Translations under genes and position numbers: made by a program
Assembly: GCF_026586625.1 (NCBI RefSeq)
Contig: NZ_JAODIW010000008.1
Coordinates: forward strand, 777,793-841,792
Direction: 5' to 3'
Length of the DNA stretch: 64,000 bases
DNA from: Halobium salinum
GTDB taxonomy: Archaea > Halobacteriota > Halobacteria > Halobacteriales > Haloferacaceae
Notes under the pieces: model-generated
Database searches by the model: none
Seen by the model: only the letters and a program-made list of their open reading frames with translations
What the model was told of the DNA's origin: nothing
Shown here: positions 53,071-62,536 of the stretch, in pieces
Position numbering within the stretch: the stretch's first letter is position 1
Layout of the letters: every line of letters starts with the position of its first letter

Positions 53071-53361
53071 CTCGTGCTCTCGCTCGACCCACTCCTCGTC
53101 GTCGACCGCGGTGTCGTCCTCGCCGAGGGTCGCACCGTCTTCGGCGGTGTCGTCGGCGCCGTCGCCGTCTCCCTCGTCGTCCTCCTCGCCCGCGTCGTGG
53201 TCGTCCGGGTGCGGGCGTTCGTTCGGCTCCGGCGCGTCCTCGTCCACGTCGTCCTCGGGGTCCGGCTCGTGAACGTCCGCTTCCGGGTCGGGCTCCCGTA
53301 CGTCGTCTCCGGAGTCCGGCTCCGGTACGTCGTCGCCGTCGGGGTCGGGGTCGTCGCTCAT
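53047..53361 (-). CDS. Small highly acidic protein
   Basis: A 104-residue protein composed nearly only of Asp, Glu, Pro and Gly with a few His. It has repeated DVxEPDxE units (for example VHEPDPEDDV). It is probably disordered and soluble. No family known; similar acidic proteins are common in haloarchaea. It could alternatively be an artefact of GC-rich coding bias, but the in-frame repetitive pattern on this strand argues for a gene. Confidence 0.5.
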   Translation of the reverse strand: MSDDPDPDGDDVPEPDSGDDVREPDPEADVHEPDPEDDVDEDAPEPNERPHPDDHDAGEEDDEGDGDGADDTAEDGATLGEDDTAVDDEEWVEREHEGPDDREG

Positions 53362-53470
53362 GGTAGGGGTAGGATTGGAGCCGAGACCGCCTCAACGGTG
53401 GGGCTGTATATCCCGGTCCCGGTAGGGACAGGCAGGTCGCCTATTGCCGTACCGGACCCCGCTCCAGTCG

Positions 53471-54283
53471 ATGTTTTACCACGACGACGAACTGCAGTTC
53501 GAGGTGACGGTCGAGGACCCCAACCCCCGCTTCGCGAAGCTGCTCCAGCAGGCCATCGGCGGCGCCGAGGGCGAGATGCGCGTCGCCCTGCAGTACATGT
53601 TCCAGGCCTTTGCCGTGCCGCAGGAGAAACAGGAGATTCGGCAGTTCCTGATGGAGACGGCGGTCGAGGAGCTGGGCCACATCGAGATGCTCGCGACGGC
53701 CGTCTCGAAGAACCTCCAGGACGCCTCCGACGAGGCCCGACGCGAGGCCGGCGAGGACGCCATCATCGACGAGATGATGCGCAACGGCCAGCCCCGGCAG
53801 GCCCTCTCGGCCGGGCTGCACGCGATGCCCGTCGACGCCAACGGCAACCCCTTCACCGGGAACTACGTGGTCGCCTCCGGCAACCTCGCCGCCGACCTCT
53901 ACGCCAACGTGATGGCCGAGTCGACGGGTCGCCTGCTCGCGACGCGCCTGTACGAGTTCACCGACGACCCCGGGATGGAGGAGATGCTCGAGTACCTCAT
54001 CGCGCGCGACACGATGCACCAGAACCAGTGGCACGCCGCCCTGGAGGCGCTCGGCGAGCACCGGCCCGTCCCGAACAGCTTCCCGCAGGAGAAGGAGAAC
54101 CAGGAGTACAATTACGCGTTCATGTCGACGTACAAGGATGAGCGCGACGACCCCGACCAGCCGTGGACGCAGGGTGAGGCTCCCGACGGGAAGGGCGAGT
54201 TCAGCTACACGCCGCGCCAGCCCGGCGGCGGCCAGCCCGACCTCGACGAGATGATAGACGAGATGTACAACGAGGTCAACTAG
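53471..54283 (+). CDS. Manganese catalase
   Basis: Di-manganese ferritin-like catalase, 270 residues, that removes hydrogen peroxide. The N-terminal MFYHDDELQFEV, helices with EGEMRVALQYMFQAF, and EELGHIEMLATAV (metal Glu/His) and the later RDTMHQNQWHAAL hold the second metal set. The C-terminal SYTPRQPGG tail is typical. The ATG at 53471 matches the family start; a TTG at 53444 would add nine residues and is less likely. A TATA-like CTGTATATC lies about 65 nt upstream. Confidence 0.93.
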   Translation: MFYHDDELQFEVTVEDPNPRFAKLLQQAIGGAEGEMRVALQYMFQAFAVPQEKQEIRQFLMETAVEELGHIEMLATAVSKNLQDASDEARREAGEDAIIDEMMRNGQPRQALSAGLHAMPVDANGNPFTGNYVVASGNLAADLYANVMAESTGRLLATRLYEFTDDPGMEEMLEYLIARDTMHQNQWHAALEALGEHRPVPNSFPQEKENQEYNYAFMSTYKDERDDPDQPWTQGEAPDGKGEFSYTPRQPGGGQPDLDEMIDEMYNEVN

Positions 54284-54288
54284 AACGG

Positions 54289-54702
54289 TCAGGCGACGAT
54301 ATCCCGAAACTCGACCCCGTCTTCGCTGACCCAAACGTGTACTCCGTACGCTCGACTCGGCAGCGAAAAGTCGTGTGAGGATTCGGTTCCGGTGGGCGGT
54401 TCGGGTCCCTCCTCATCCGAGACAGTACAGGTGTAGTCGGTGTCGACGGCGGCGATGGTCGGGAAGGACCGACTTCCGTCGGCGGTGAGTGAAAAGTTCT
54501 CAGTCGCGACCCGAGCGCCGTCCGAGTGGCGCGTGAGCGAGAGCGTAAGCGATACCGATTCGGCGAGGTCGTTGAATACGGTTACCGCGTCCATGTCCGG
54601 TGGGGTTCGGTCCCGCCGTTCGAGACAGCCGGCGACGACCCCGAGTCCGGTGACGCCAGCACCGACGGCGCGAACCAGCATCCGCCGCTGAAGGGATGGC
54701 AC
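54289..54702 (-). CDS. Predicted lipoprotein of unknown function
   Basis: A 137-residue protein with RRMLVRAVGAGVTG and lipobox VAGC (Cys about 26), so exported by Tat and lipid-anchored. The mature domain is small and beta-rich (AESVSLTLSLTRHSDGARV, FSLTADGSRSF). Base composition is less GC-rich and codon use less biased than in the neighbours, like the transglutaminase-type lipoprotein at 56-57 kb. Convergent with Mn-catalase, with five bp between the stops. Confidence 0.65.
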   Translation of the reverse strand: MPSLQRRMLVRAVGAGVTGLGVVAGCLERRDRTPPDMDAVTVFNDLAESVSLTLSLTRHSDGARVATENFSLTADGSRSFPTIAAVDTDYTCTVSDEEGPEPPTGTESSHDFSLPSRAYGVHVWVSEDGVEFRDIVA

Positions 54703-54792
54703 GGTCGCCGTTTCGACGAGCGCGGTTTATGTTTTCTCCCCACAGTTGCCCCGCTGCCGAACTTTATCCCGGTCGCCGCCGACGACCCGGCC

Positions 54793-55962
54793 ATGCAGAC
54801 GCGCGCCGAACTCACCGAACTGACCCGGCGGCTCGTCTCGGTTCCGAGCCACGACGACGAGACCGCCGCCGGCGACGAAATCGAGTCGTGGCTCGACGAG
54901 GAGACGGACGCCAGCGTCACCCGCGACGACGCCGGCAACGTGCTCGCCCGACGCGGCGGGACCGGACCGACGCTCGCGCTCGTCGGCCACCACGACGTGG
55001 TGCCGCCGGACCCCTCACAGGTCGTGGGTGGTGACCCCGACGACACCACCGAGTACGTCGTCGAGGAGCGCGACGGCCGGCTGTACGGCCGGGGGACCGC
55101 GGATATGAAGGGCGCCGTCGCCGCGCTCATGCTCGCCTTCCGGGACGCCGACCTCTCGCCGGGCCCGGGCATCTCGACGGACCCGGGCGCGACCGGGGAC
55201 CCCGCCGAGGTGGGGGCGCCCGAACTCGTCTTCGCCAGTTTCGTCGGCGAGGAGGTCGGCGGCGAGGGCGTCCGCGCCGCCATCGACGACGGGTTCGTCC
55301 CCGACTTCGCGGTCGTCGGCGAGGGGTCGACGAACTACTCGAAGTCGGGCGTCACCGACGTGGTCGTCGCGCACAAGGGCCGACGGGCGAGCACCGTCGT
55401 CGCCCGCGGTGAGGCGTGTCACGCCTCCGAGCCCGAACGCGGGGTCAACGCCGTCTATCGCGCCTGCGACGCCGTCGACGCGCTCAGGGAGATGGAACCG
55501 CCCGAGGCCGACCTGTACGGCGAGCGGCTCTCGGGGACGATGGCGGTGACGGGAATCGACGGCGGGTCGGCGTGGAACGTCGTGCCCGAGCGCTGTGAGG
55601 TGACGGTCGACGAGCGCACCGTCCCGGGGAAACGGCTCTTTCTGGAGGGGTTAGAGGAGGCCGACGGTATCCGGGTTCGGACCGACCAGGACCTCCCCCC
55701 GATGGCCTGTGAAGACGGGGCGTTCGCCGACCTCGCCTTAGATGCGGCCCGTGAAGGACAGGACGGGGACCCCGAGTTCGTGACGAAGCCCCACGCGACC
55801 GACGCCGGTTGGCTCGCGGCGGCCGGGACGGCCTGTGTCGTCTGTGGGCCGTCGGAGCCCGGCGAGGCACACACGAAGACCGAGAGTGTCTCGGTCGACG
55901 TGTTGGAGCGCTGTTATCGAATCTACCGCGGCGCGGCGGAGCGATTCCCGGCCGAGGGGTGA
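54793..55962 (+). CDS. M20 family metallopeptidase
   Basis: A 389-residue zinc amidohydrolase. Metal and catalytic motifs are VGHHDVVPPD, RGTADMKGAVAALM, FVGEEVGGEG, EACHASEPERGVN (lid) and PHATDAGWLA. Compared with the M20 protein at 3.5-4.8 kb the catalytic Glu pair is EEVGGEG. It is closest in style to DapE/ArgE/CPG2-like enzymes; the substrate is not clear. The ATG lies 27 nt after a TATA-like CTTTATCC. Confidence 0.85.
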   Translation: MQTRAELTELTRRLVSVPSHDDETAAGDEIESWLDEETDASVTRDDAGNVLARRGGTGPTLALVGHHDVVPPDPSQVVGGDPDDTTEYVVEERDGRLYGRGTADMKGAVAALMLAFRDADLSPGPGISTDPGATGDPAEVGAPELVFASFVGEEVGGEGVRAAIDDGFVPDFAVVGEGSTNYSKSGVTDVVVAHKGRRASTVVARGEACHASEPERGVNAVYRACDAVDALREMEPPEADLYGERLSGTMAVTGIDGGSAWNVVPERCEVTVDERTVPGKRLFLEGLEEADGIRVRTDQDLPPMACEDGAFADLALDAAREGQDGDPEFVTKPHATDAGWLAAAGTACVVCGPSEPGEAHTKTESVSVDVLERCYRIYRGAAERFPAEG

Positions 55963-56003
55963 GTGCGGAGAGCGGCGAGGATGAACGGAGCTGATTCGAG
56001 GGG

Positions 56004-57356
56004 TCAGACCTGGTGGGTCCAGACACGCTCGTCCTGGTACGTCTCGGGGATGTCTCCGACCCCCCACCCGGTGCCAGTCGTCTCAATGTAGTAGTAACGC
56101 CGCCCGTCCGATTCGACGTAGGTCCCCGTCATGTCGTCGCTCCCGTAGATTCCCGCTGCCATGTGACCGGGAAGTTCGAAGAGCACCATGTCGTACCCAA
56201 ACGGTTCCGACTGGAGGACGGACGTCAGGAGGATTGCGGAGTCCTCACAGTCCCCACCGGCCTCAACGAGTGTCTCCGAGAGGAATTTTGTGTAGTCGTC
56301 GTACCCTTTGCTTACTTCGTCGGGCACGTACGGGAGTCCCTGGACGAAATCGATGACGAACTCAACTTGCTCTCGCTTGTCGGTAAAACCGTTGGCCGTA
56401 ATCTCATCTACGAGTATTGAGGCGACCTCCCTCCCGAAACCCTCCTCACGAGCGTACGTAACGTACTCGGACCGGGACCGACCCCTCGGCTCCTGTACGG
56501 CGGCCTCGTACGCCCGCTTATAAATGAAGAAGTTCACCGACCACTGGCGACCCAGAGTGACTCCCTGGAAGTCGAGACTGTACGCACCCTCAATCGCTCG
56601 TCGTTCGTACGTTTCACCGGCGTCGTCACCCGGTGTGTCCGAAGAAAGCGAGCGCTCGATGTCGTTGTTCTCATCGACGACGAACGGGTCCGTTTCGTGG
56701 AAGTGAGCGACCTCGGACGATTCGACTTCGTCGATTGACTTTTCGCCGGGGATGAGGAGTCCGAGATGGTTGAGGCGGGTGTCACGAGGAATCGAGGCGT
56801 CGTACTCGACTTCCACGGAGAGTGTCTTCGTCTCGCTCAGAGTCACGGGTTCGCTTTCTCCGAAGGCAACAGCGTCACCGTCAGGGTAGCGGTACGTCCC
56901 CACAACAAGTTTGGCGGACTCTCCGGCGAGTGTGTCTTCGACCGCCGGCCCGTCCGGGTCGATTCGAGCCGTGACCGACCGATAGCCGTACTCAACGACT
57001 TGTGAGCCCAGTTCGGGGTGCGAGTCGACCGAAAGTGTGTTTCCGTGAGGGACGGCCGTCGTCGGCGGCGGCGTTCGTACCGTGGTCCGTGTCGCCGTCT
57101 CCGTCGTGGGATACTCAGTTGTTGTCGTCGGCCGTTGCGTCGTCGGCCGTGCGGTCGTGATTGGAGTCCCGGATGTCGTCGGACTGGACAGGTCAGCTTT
57201 CTCCGACACGTTCGGGTCTTTCGGGGCGTAGTCTTGGCTGTCGATGACTCCATCACCGTCGGAGTCCGAAATCGACTCTGACGGCGTCGACGCATCCCCG
57301 AGGCAGCCGGAACCCAACAGGAGCCCCGCAGCACCGAGGGCAGTTCGGCGTTTCAT
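56004..57356 (-). CDS. Transglutaminase-like domain lipoprotein
   Basis: A 450-residue exported protein. The N-terminal KRRTALGAAGLLLGSGC is a Tat signal with a lipobox (Cys 18), followed by SDSDGDGVIDSQD (thrombospondin-type calcium loop), a Thr/Pro-rich linker (about 60-105) and a beta part. The last third has the transglutaminase-like triad candidates in GGDCEDSAILL (Cys), PGHMAAGIY (His) and YYYIETT (Asp/Glu). Codon use is clearly less GC-rich than neighbours, and the preceding bases are AT-rich, which points to horizontal transfer or lower expression. Possible role: proteolysis or crosslinking at the cell surface. Confidence 0.75.
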   Translation of the reverse strand: MKRRTALGAAGLLLGSGCLGDASTPSESISDSDGDGVIDSQDYAPKDPNVSEKADLSSPTTSGTPITTARPTTQRPTTTTEYPTTETATRTTVRTPPPTTAVPHGNTLSVDSHPELGSQVVEYGYRSVTARIDPDGPAVEDTLAGESAKLVVGTYRYPDGDAVAFGESEPVTLSETKTLSVEVEYDASIPRDTRLNHLGLLIPGEKSIDEVESSEVAHFHETDPFVVDENNDIERSLSSDTPGDDAGETYERRAIEGAYSLDFQGVTLGRQWSVNFFIYKRAYEAAVQEPRGRSRSEYVTYAREEGFGREVASILVDEITANGFTDKREQVEFVIDFVQGLPYVPDEVSKGYDDYTKFLSETLVEAGGDCEDSAILLTSVLQSEPFGYDMVLFELPGHMAAGIYGSDDMTGTYVESDGRRYYYIETTGTGWGVGDIPETYQDERVWTHQV

Positions 57357-57470
57357 TCGGCAAGAATATCAAATTGCTAACTAAAATAACTGTTCATCCA
57401 GCTATCAAATCTGAGTTGAACGGACTACGAAGCACCACCCTTGATAACGACCCGCGCCCAGCGGTCGGAC

Positions 57471-59003
57471 ATGGCTACCGAGGCAACAGCCGACGAGTCG
57501 GAGGCCCCCGACGCCTACCAGGAACTGCTCTCCAACTACCGACGCATCGCGAACGTCGGCAACGCCTCCGGCATCCTCTCGTGGGACCAGCAGGTGATGA
57601 TGCCGGAGGGCGGCACCCCCGCCCGCGCCCAACAGCTGTCGACGCTCTCCGCGGTCCACCACGACCTGCTCGTCGACGACGAGGTCGGCGACCTGCTCGA
57701 CGAACTCGAGGGCGCCGACCTCGACGAGGAGCAGTCGGCGGTCGTCCGGGAGGTTCGCCGGAAATACGAGCGTGAGGCGCGCGTCCCCACCGAACTGGTC
57801 GAGGAGATTTCCTCGACCTCCTCGGAGGCCCTCTCGGCGTGGGAGGAGGCGAAGGCCGAGGACGACTTCGAGACGTTCGAGCCGTATCTGGAGAAGCTGG
57901 TCGACCTCAAGCGCCAGTACGCCGAGCACATCGACCCCGACGCCGACCCCTACGAGGTCCTCTTTCAGGACTACGAGCCGTACGTCTCCCTCGACCGCGC
58001 CGAGACCATCCTGGAGGAGCTGAAGGAGACGCTCGTCCCGATGATAGAGGAGATTCGTTCCTCGGAGACCCCCATCACCACGGACGCCTTCGAGGGGACG
58101 TGGGACGCCGAGAAACAGGAGGAGCTCTCCCGCGAGACGCTCACCCTGCTCGGCTACGACTGGGACCGCGGCCGGCTCGACGTCTCCTCGCACCCGTTCA
58201 CCTCCGGGACGCAGTTCGACGCCCGCGTGACGACGCGTTTCGACGAGGCCGACCCGCTCTCCTCGCTGCTGTCGACGGTCCACGAGTTCGGCCACGCGAA
58301 CTACCAACTCGGCCTGCCCGACGAGGGGTACGCGACCCCGCTCGGCGAGGCGCGCGACCTCTCGGTTCACGAGTCCCAGTCCCGCCTCTGGGAGAACCAC
58401 GTCGGCCGCTCGGAGGCGTTCTGGGAGCTGTTCCTCCCCACGGTGAAAGACCACTTCCCGGACGCCTCAGACGTGACGGCGCGGGAGGCGTTCGAGTCCA
58501 TCAACCAGGTGTACGAGGACAACCTGATTCGGGTGGAGGCCGACGAGCTCACCTACCACCTCCACATCGTCATCCGGTTCGAAATCGAGCGCGCGCTCGT
58601 CTCGGGCGACCTCGACGTCTCGGACGTGCCGGAGACCTGGAACGACAAGTACGAGGAGTACCTCGGGGTTCGCCCCGAGACGGACGCCGAGGGCTGTCTA
58701 CAGGACATCCACTGGAGTCACGGCAACTTCGGTTACTTCCCGACGTACTCGCTCGGCTCCGTGATGGCCGCCCAACTGTACGAGACCGTCGAGGACGAAC
58801 TCGGCGACCTCGACGAGCGCACCCGAAACGGCGACTTCGCGGACCTCCACGAGTGGCTCCGCGAGAACGTCCACCAGTACGGGAAGCGCTACGAGACCGA
58901 CGACCTCGTACTGGAGGCGACCGGCGAGGAGTTCACCGCCGACGCCTTCACCGACTACGTGACCGAGAAGTACGGCGCGCTGTACGACCTGGACTCGGCG
59001 TAA
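57471..59003 (+). CDS. M32 family carboxypeptidase
   Basis: Zinc carboxypeptidase of the Taq family, 510 residues. The metal site HEFGH is at residues 271-275 with the third ligand Glu in the downstream SVHESQSRLWENHVGRS helix. Length and helical layout are normal. The cytoplasmic enzyme trims peptides from the C-terminus. The ATG follows a TATA-like TTGATAACG by about 27 nt. Confidence 0.94.
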   Translation: MATEATADESEAPDAYQELLSNYRRIANVGNASGILSWDQQVMMPEGGTPARAQQLSTLSAVHHDLLVDDEVGDLLDELEGADLDEEQSAVVREVRRKYEREARVPTELVEEISSTSSEALSAWEEAKAEDDFETFEPYLEKLVDLKRQYAEHIDPDADPYEVLFQDYEPYVSLDRAETILEELKETLVPMIEEIRSSETPITTDAFEGTWDAEKQEELSRETLTLLGYDWDRGRLDVSSHPFTSGTQFDARVTTRFDEADPLSSLLSTVHEFGHANYQLGLPDEGYATPLGEARDLSVHESQSRLWENHVGRSEAFWELFLPTVKDHFPDASDVTAREAFESINQVYEDNLIRVEADELTYHLHIVIRFEIERALVSGDLDVSDVPETWNDKYEEYLGVRPETDAEGCLQDIHWSHGNFGYFPTYSLGSVMAAQLYETVEDELGDLDERTRNGDFADLHEWLRENVHQYGKRYETDDLVLEATGEEFTADAFTDYVTEKYGALYDLDSA

Positions 59004-59529
59004 TCAGTTCGCTCTCCGTTCTTTCATCGACACGCTCTCATCGAGGACCGTTCGGACGCCGAGAAGGCGACTCAACAAAGCCCTCGTCTGAACCGACGGC
59101 CGACACGGGAGCAGAGCCCCCGTAGCTCCCGTTCGCTCCGTCGCCGGTGACAACGCCACCGGCTTCCAGCGGGACCATCGGTCCCGCACGGCTCACGGGA
59201 ACGACGGGGGCTATCGGTGCGCGCCGCCGCGACCTCGTGTCGCCGCGTATCCGTGCGAGGGGTGAGCGAGCGGTGCGAGGCGCGACCGAAGGGAGGGCCT
59301 CGGAAGGGTGAGCGGCGAAGCCGCGAGCCAGCGAGCGAATCGGTTGGGGAAGGGCGTGGCGGTGCAGTCGGGTGGGGTTTCCGGAGTGGGCTTCCGGACG
59401 TGAGCCGTGTCGACCACATCGGAACAACCGCTCCAGAGACGACCACGAAATCGTGAAACCGAGCCGAAACGACGGCCCAATTCGGCCGGCGGAACAAACG
59501 CTAAGTGACCCCGCCACCAGTGAACGCTC
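59004..59529. other. 526-bp non-coding region
   Basis: No gene is supported on either strand. The first 200 bp hold a GC-rich stretch. Then 59227-59400 is purine-rich with GCGAGGGGTGAGCGAGCGGT-like repetition and GAGCGAG units, similar in style to the interior of the tRNA-linked repeats but without T-arm ends. The last 40 bp hold the promoter-like CTAAG region of the next gene. No tRNA. Confidence 0.5.
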
Positions 59530-59913
59530 ATGTGGCGCCCCCGGACGAACCGGGACCGGAAGTCCGTCGACTGCATCGCCTGTGGCGCCTCCGTCCTCCG
59601 TACGGAGGCCCGGGAGTACGACAAGGAGGGCGACCGCTGGAACCGACACGGCAAGGAGTTCGAACACCTCTGTAAGGGCTGTTACCGCGATCTCTGCCAC
59701 CAGCCCCGTGCCGAACTGGAGGGGCTTCTCGGCGACATCGAGGCGCCGAACCTGAGCCAGGAGACGTTCCTCCGCCGGTACGTCGAGGCCGTCGAGGAAC
59801 GCTACGGGACGGTCGACGACGACCCGGACCCGGAGCGGAGCGCCGACCGTGGACACGACCGCTCCCGAACGCGTGACCGGGGGAGCGACCGCGACCACGA
59901 CGACGGCCGATAG
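59530..59913 (+). CDS. Zinc-binding small protein
   Basis: A 127-residue basic-to-acidic protein. The N-terminal CIACGAS, CKGC and an extra DLCHQ cysteine form a zinc site. The middle helix (SQETFLRRYVEAVEERYG) is probably a dimer or binding helix, and the C-terminus is Arg/Asp rich. No function known. A TATA-like CTAAGTG lies about 28 nt upstream, so the ATG is supported. Confidence 0.7.
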   Translation: MWRPRTNRDRKSVDCIACGASVLRTEAREYDKEGDRWNRHGKEFEHLCKGCYRDLCHQPRAELEGLLGDIEAPNLSQETFLRRYVEAVEERYGTVDDDPDPERSADRGHDRSRTRDRGSDRDHDDGR

Positions 59914-60037
59914 CGACGGGTCACTCGCGACGGGGCCGTCGGCGACGTCGACGGGCCGCCGGACCGTCGGGCCATCGGACCGCCTGGGACGACCGACGCC
60001 GCGACGTTTTTGTCGTCACCCGACGCGTCGTCGAGTC

Positions 60038-61006
60038 GTGAGTCGCTTCGTCCCGTCGCCCCCCGCGTTCGTCCCGACGCTCATCTCGTCACCTCCGCTC
60101 TCTTCCTCGCCTCCGCTCCCTTCCTCACCTCTCGACTCCCTGCTCGCGGCCGGGTCGCTCCTCTCGCTCCCCCCGCACCAGTCGCTCCAGTCGCTCCCGT
60201 TCGGCCTGTTCACTCTGTTCGGGCTGGTGTTCGCCGCAGTGGGGCTGTTCTTCGCGGCTCGGGCGCTCCGGTCGTCGTGGTTGGGCGTCCAACTCCTGCG
60301 GGCGCGTCCGCAGTCGGTGCTCTCGCTGAGCGAGGGGCTCGGCGAGCAGGTGTGTCTGGTCGGCACCGCGCAGGCGGTTCCCGGGGGCGAAGCGCTCGCC
60401 GGCCCCTTCAGCGGGCGACCCGCAGTCGTCGCCGGCTACGAGGTCGAGGAGCTTCGGAGCCGGTACGACGCGAACACGAAGACCCACCGACGGACGTGGG
60501 AGACGGTCGACGAGGGGTGGGCGGGCGTCCCGTTCGTCCTCGACGACGGGAGCGCGGGCGTGCGGGTCGACCCGGCGGCGGCGACGTACGTCGTCGCGGT
60601 CGACGAGCGCACGCGCGTGGCCGGCGGTCGGCGCCCGCCCGAACACATCCGGTCGTTCGTCGAGCGCAACGAACGAGTCGACTCCGAAGACGGGACCTTC
60701 CGCCTCGGTCCGTTCGAACTGGCGACGGGTGACGACCGTCGCTACACCGAGCGCCGAATCGAACCCGGCGACGAGGTGTGCGTGGTCGGGACGCCGGCGT
60801 TCGCCCGGGGCGACGTGGGGGACGTGAACGCCGAAATCCCGGAGGGCGACCCCTTCGTCGTCGCCGACGCGCCGCCGGGAGTGGCGGGCCGGCGGCTCCT
60901 CCTCGGCTCGGTGCTCCCGCTGGTCCTCGGACTAGTGTTCGCGGCGGTGGGGTTGGTCTTCGCGTTCGGCGTCGGTCTCGGGGGTGAGTTCGGAGCGGGG
61001 TTCTGA
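60038..61006 (+). CDS. GIDE-type (E3 ligase-like) membrane protein
   Basis: A 322-residue protein with an N-terminal helix (LFTLFGLVFAAVGLFFAARAL, about 62-82) after a Pro/Ser-rich region, a large beta-rich GIDE-like domain in the middle (GTAQAVPGGEALAGPFSGRPA, RTRVAGGRRPPEHIR, VCVVGTPAF) and a C-terminal helix. The eukaryotic GIDE/MULAN homologues carry a RING finger; here there is none, so ligase activity is not expected. The start is a GTG, 27-30 nt after a TATA-like GTTTTTG, and the frame upstream is another ORF. Topology as in the mitochondrial relative. Confidence 0.75.
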   Translation: MSRFVPSPPAFVPTLISSPPLSSSPPLPSSPLDSLLAAGSLLSLPPHQSLQSLPFGLFTLFGLVFAAVGLFFAARALRSSWLGVQLLRARPQSVLSLSEGLGEQVCLVGTAQAVPGGEALAGPFSGRPAVVAGYEVEELRSRYDANTKTHRRTWETVDEGWAGVPFVLDDGSAGVRVDPAAATYVVAVDERTRVAGGRRPPEHIRSFVERNERVDSEDGTFRLGPFELATGDDRRYTERRIEPGDEVCVVGTPAFARGDVGDVNAEIPEGDPFVVADAPPGVAGRRLLLGSVLPLVLGLVFAAVGLVFAFGVGLGGEFGAGF

Positions 61007-61083
61007 GACGCGGCGGCGACCGGCAAGGTCGAGGCGGCGACGACCCCGACACGCCTAACTCCCCTCCTCTCTTTGTGCCGGCT

Positions 61084-62397
61084 ATGTCAGACGAGCAGGC
61101 CTACGCCGGCACGGCGGAGGGCCAGGGGCCCGTGAAGGTCGCCCCGCGAATCGCCGACCAGTTGGAGGACAAACGCGAGGAACTGTTCGCGGAGTTCGAA
61201 CTGCGCGACGGGTTCCCCGCAGAGGTGAAACGGGAGGCCAAGGAGCGTACGAAGGACGTCCAGCAGGAGATTCGAGACGAGTTGGAACACCGGGAGGACC
61301 TGCGGGACATGACCGTCTGGACGACCGACCCGGCGGACGCCCAGGACTTCGACGACGCCATCTCCGTCGAGGAACACGACGACGAGTACGTCCTCTGGGT
61401 GCACATCGCCGACGTCTCCCACTACGTCCACCCCGGCTCCGCGATGTGGGCCGAGGCCGTCGAGCGCGGCAACACCGTCTACCTCCCGGGGTACACGGTG
61501 CACATGCTCCCGCCCGTCCTCGCCGAGACCGTCTGCTCGCTCGTCCCGAACGAGGACCGCCTCGCCCACACCGTCGAGATGCACCTCAAGAAGGACACCC
61601 TCTCCTTCGACACCATCGACATCTACAAGTCGGTCATCCACAGCGACGAGCGGCTGACCTACACCCAGTGTGAGAACCGCCTCGACGACCCGGACGCACC
61701 GCTGCACGAGAAGATCGAACTCTCCTACGACCTCGCCGAGCGCATGCACGAACAGCGCAAGGAGGACGGCTCGCTCGTGCTCAACCCGAGTCGCGACCGC
61801 GCCCACACCATCATCGAGGAGTGCATGCTGAAGGCGAACAAGGCAGTCACGCACGAACTGATGTGGTCCCGCGGCGTCGAGGCGATGTACCGCGTCCACC
61901 CCCAGCCCACGCCCGACCAGTGGGACAAGGCACTGAGAGAAATCGTCGAACTCGACGGCGTGAAGATTCCGGGCGACTCCTGGGACGACCCGCGAAAGGC
62001 CGTCAACGCCGCGCTGGAGGAGGCACCGGGACGCCAACTCAACAAGATTCAGCGCGCCGTGCTGAAGGTGATGCCCCGCGCGAAGTACATGAACGACCCG
62101 TTCGGCGGCCACCACGCGCTCAACTTCGACATCTACGGCCACTTCACCTCGCCCATCCGCCGCCTGTCGGACCTCATCAACCACTGGATCGTCCACGAGA
62201 ACGACGTGCCCGAGGACCTCGTCGAACTCTGTGACCGTGCCTCGGACAAGCAGAAGGACGCCGAGACGGCGGAACGTCTCTACAAGCAGTTCATGCAGGA
62301 GATTCACCTCGACCCGTACGCAGTGAACAGCCGTGGCATCGAGGTCGTCGACGAGGAGGACCTCGACGACGAGGACGGGAACGGTATCGAGTACTGA
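61084..62397 (+). CDS. RNB family exoribonuclease (RNase R-like)
   Basis: 3'-5' exoribonuclease, 437 residues. Catalytic Asp cluster is in DPADAQDFDDAISVE, with HIADVSHYV next to it, and the RNA-path motif HFTSPIRRLSDLINHW near the end. Cold-shock and S1 domains of bacterial RNase R are missing, so this is the compact haloarchaeal form of about 440 residues. It is involved in RNA turnover in Halobacteria, which lack the exosome or complement it. The ATG is followed by an acidic stretch MSDEQAYAG. Confidence 0.93.
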   Translation: MSDEQAYAGTAEGQGPVKVAPRIADQLEDKREELFAEFELRDGFPAEVKREAKERTKDVQQEIRDELEHREDLRDMTVWTTDPADAQDFDDAISVEEHDDEYVLWVHIADVSHYVHPGSAMWAEAVERGNTVYLPGYTVHMLPPVLAETVCSLVPNEDRLAHTVEMHLKKDTLSFDTIDIYKSVIHSDERLTYTQCENRLDDPDAPLHEKIELSYDLAERMHEQRKEDGSLVLNPSRDRAHTIIEECMLKANKAVTHELMWSRGVEAMYRVHPQPTPDQWDKALREIVELDGVKIPGDSWDDPRKAVNAALEEAPGRQLNKIQRAVLKVMPRAKYMNDPFGGHHALNFDIYGHFTSPIRRLSDLINHWIVHENDVPEDLVELCDRASDKQKDAETAERLYKQFMQEIHLDPYAVNSRGIEVVDEEDLDDEDGNGIEY

Positions 62398-62536
62398 GCA
62401 GAGCGGCGCGTTCTCCACCGAGAGGAGGACGGCCGGCGGCCGAGTCGTCGCCGAGCGACGGGCGTCGGACAACCGACAACTCGTTTCTACGCCTAGACAA
62501 GTTGGATTTAATAGGGGTTATCCCGTCGGGGCGAGC

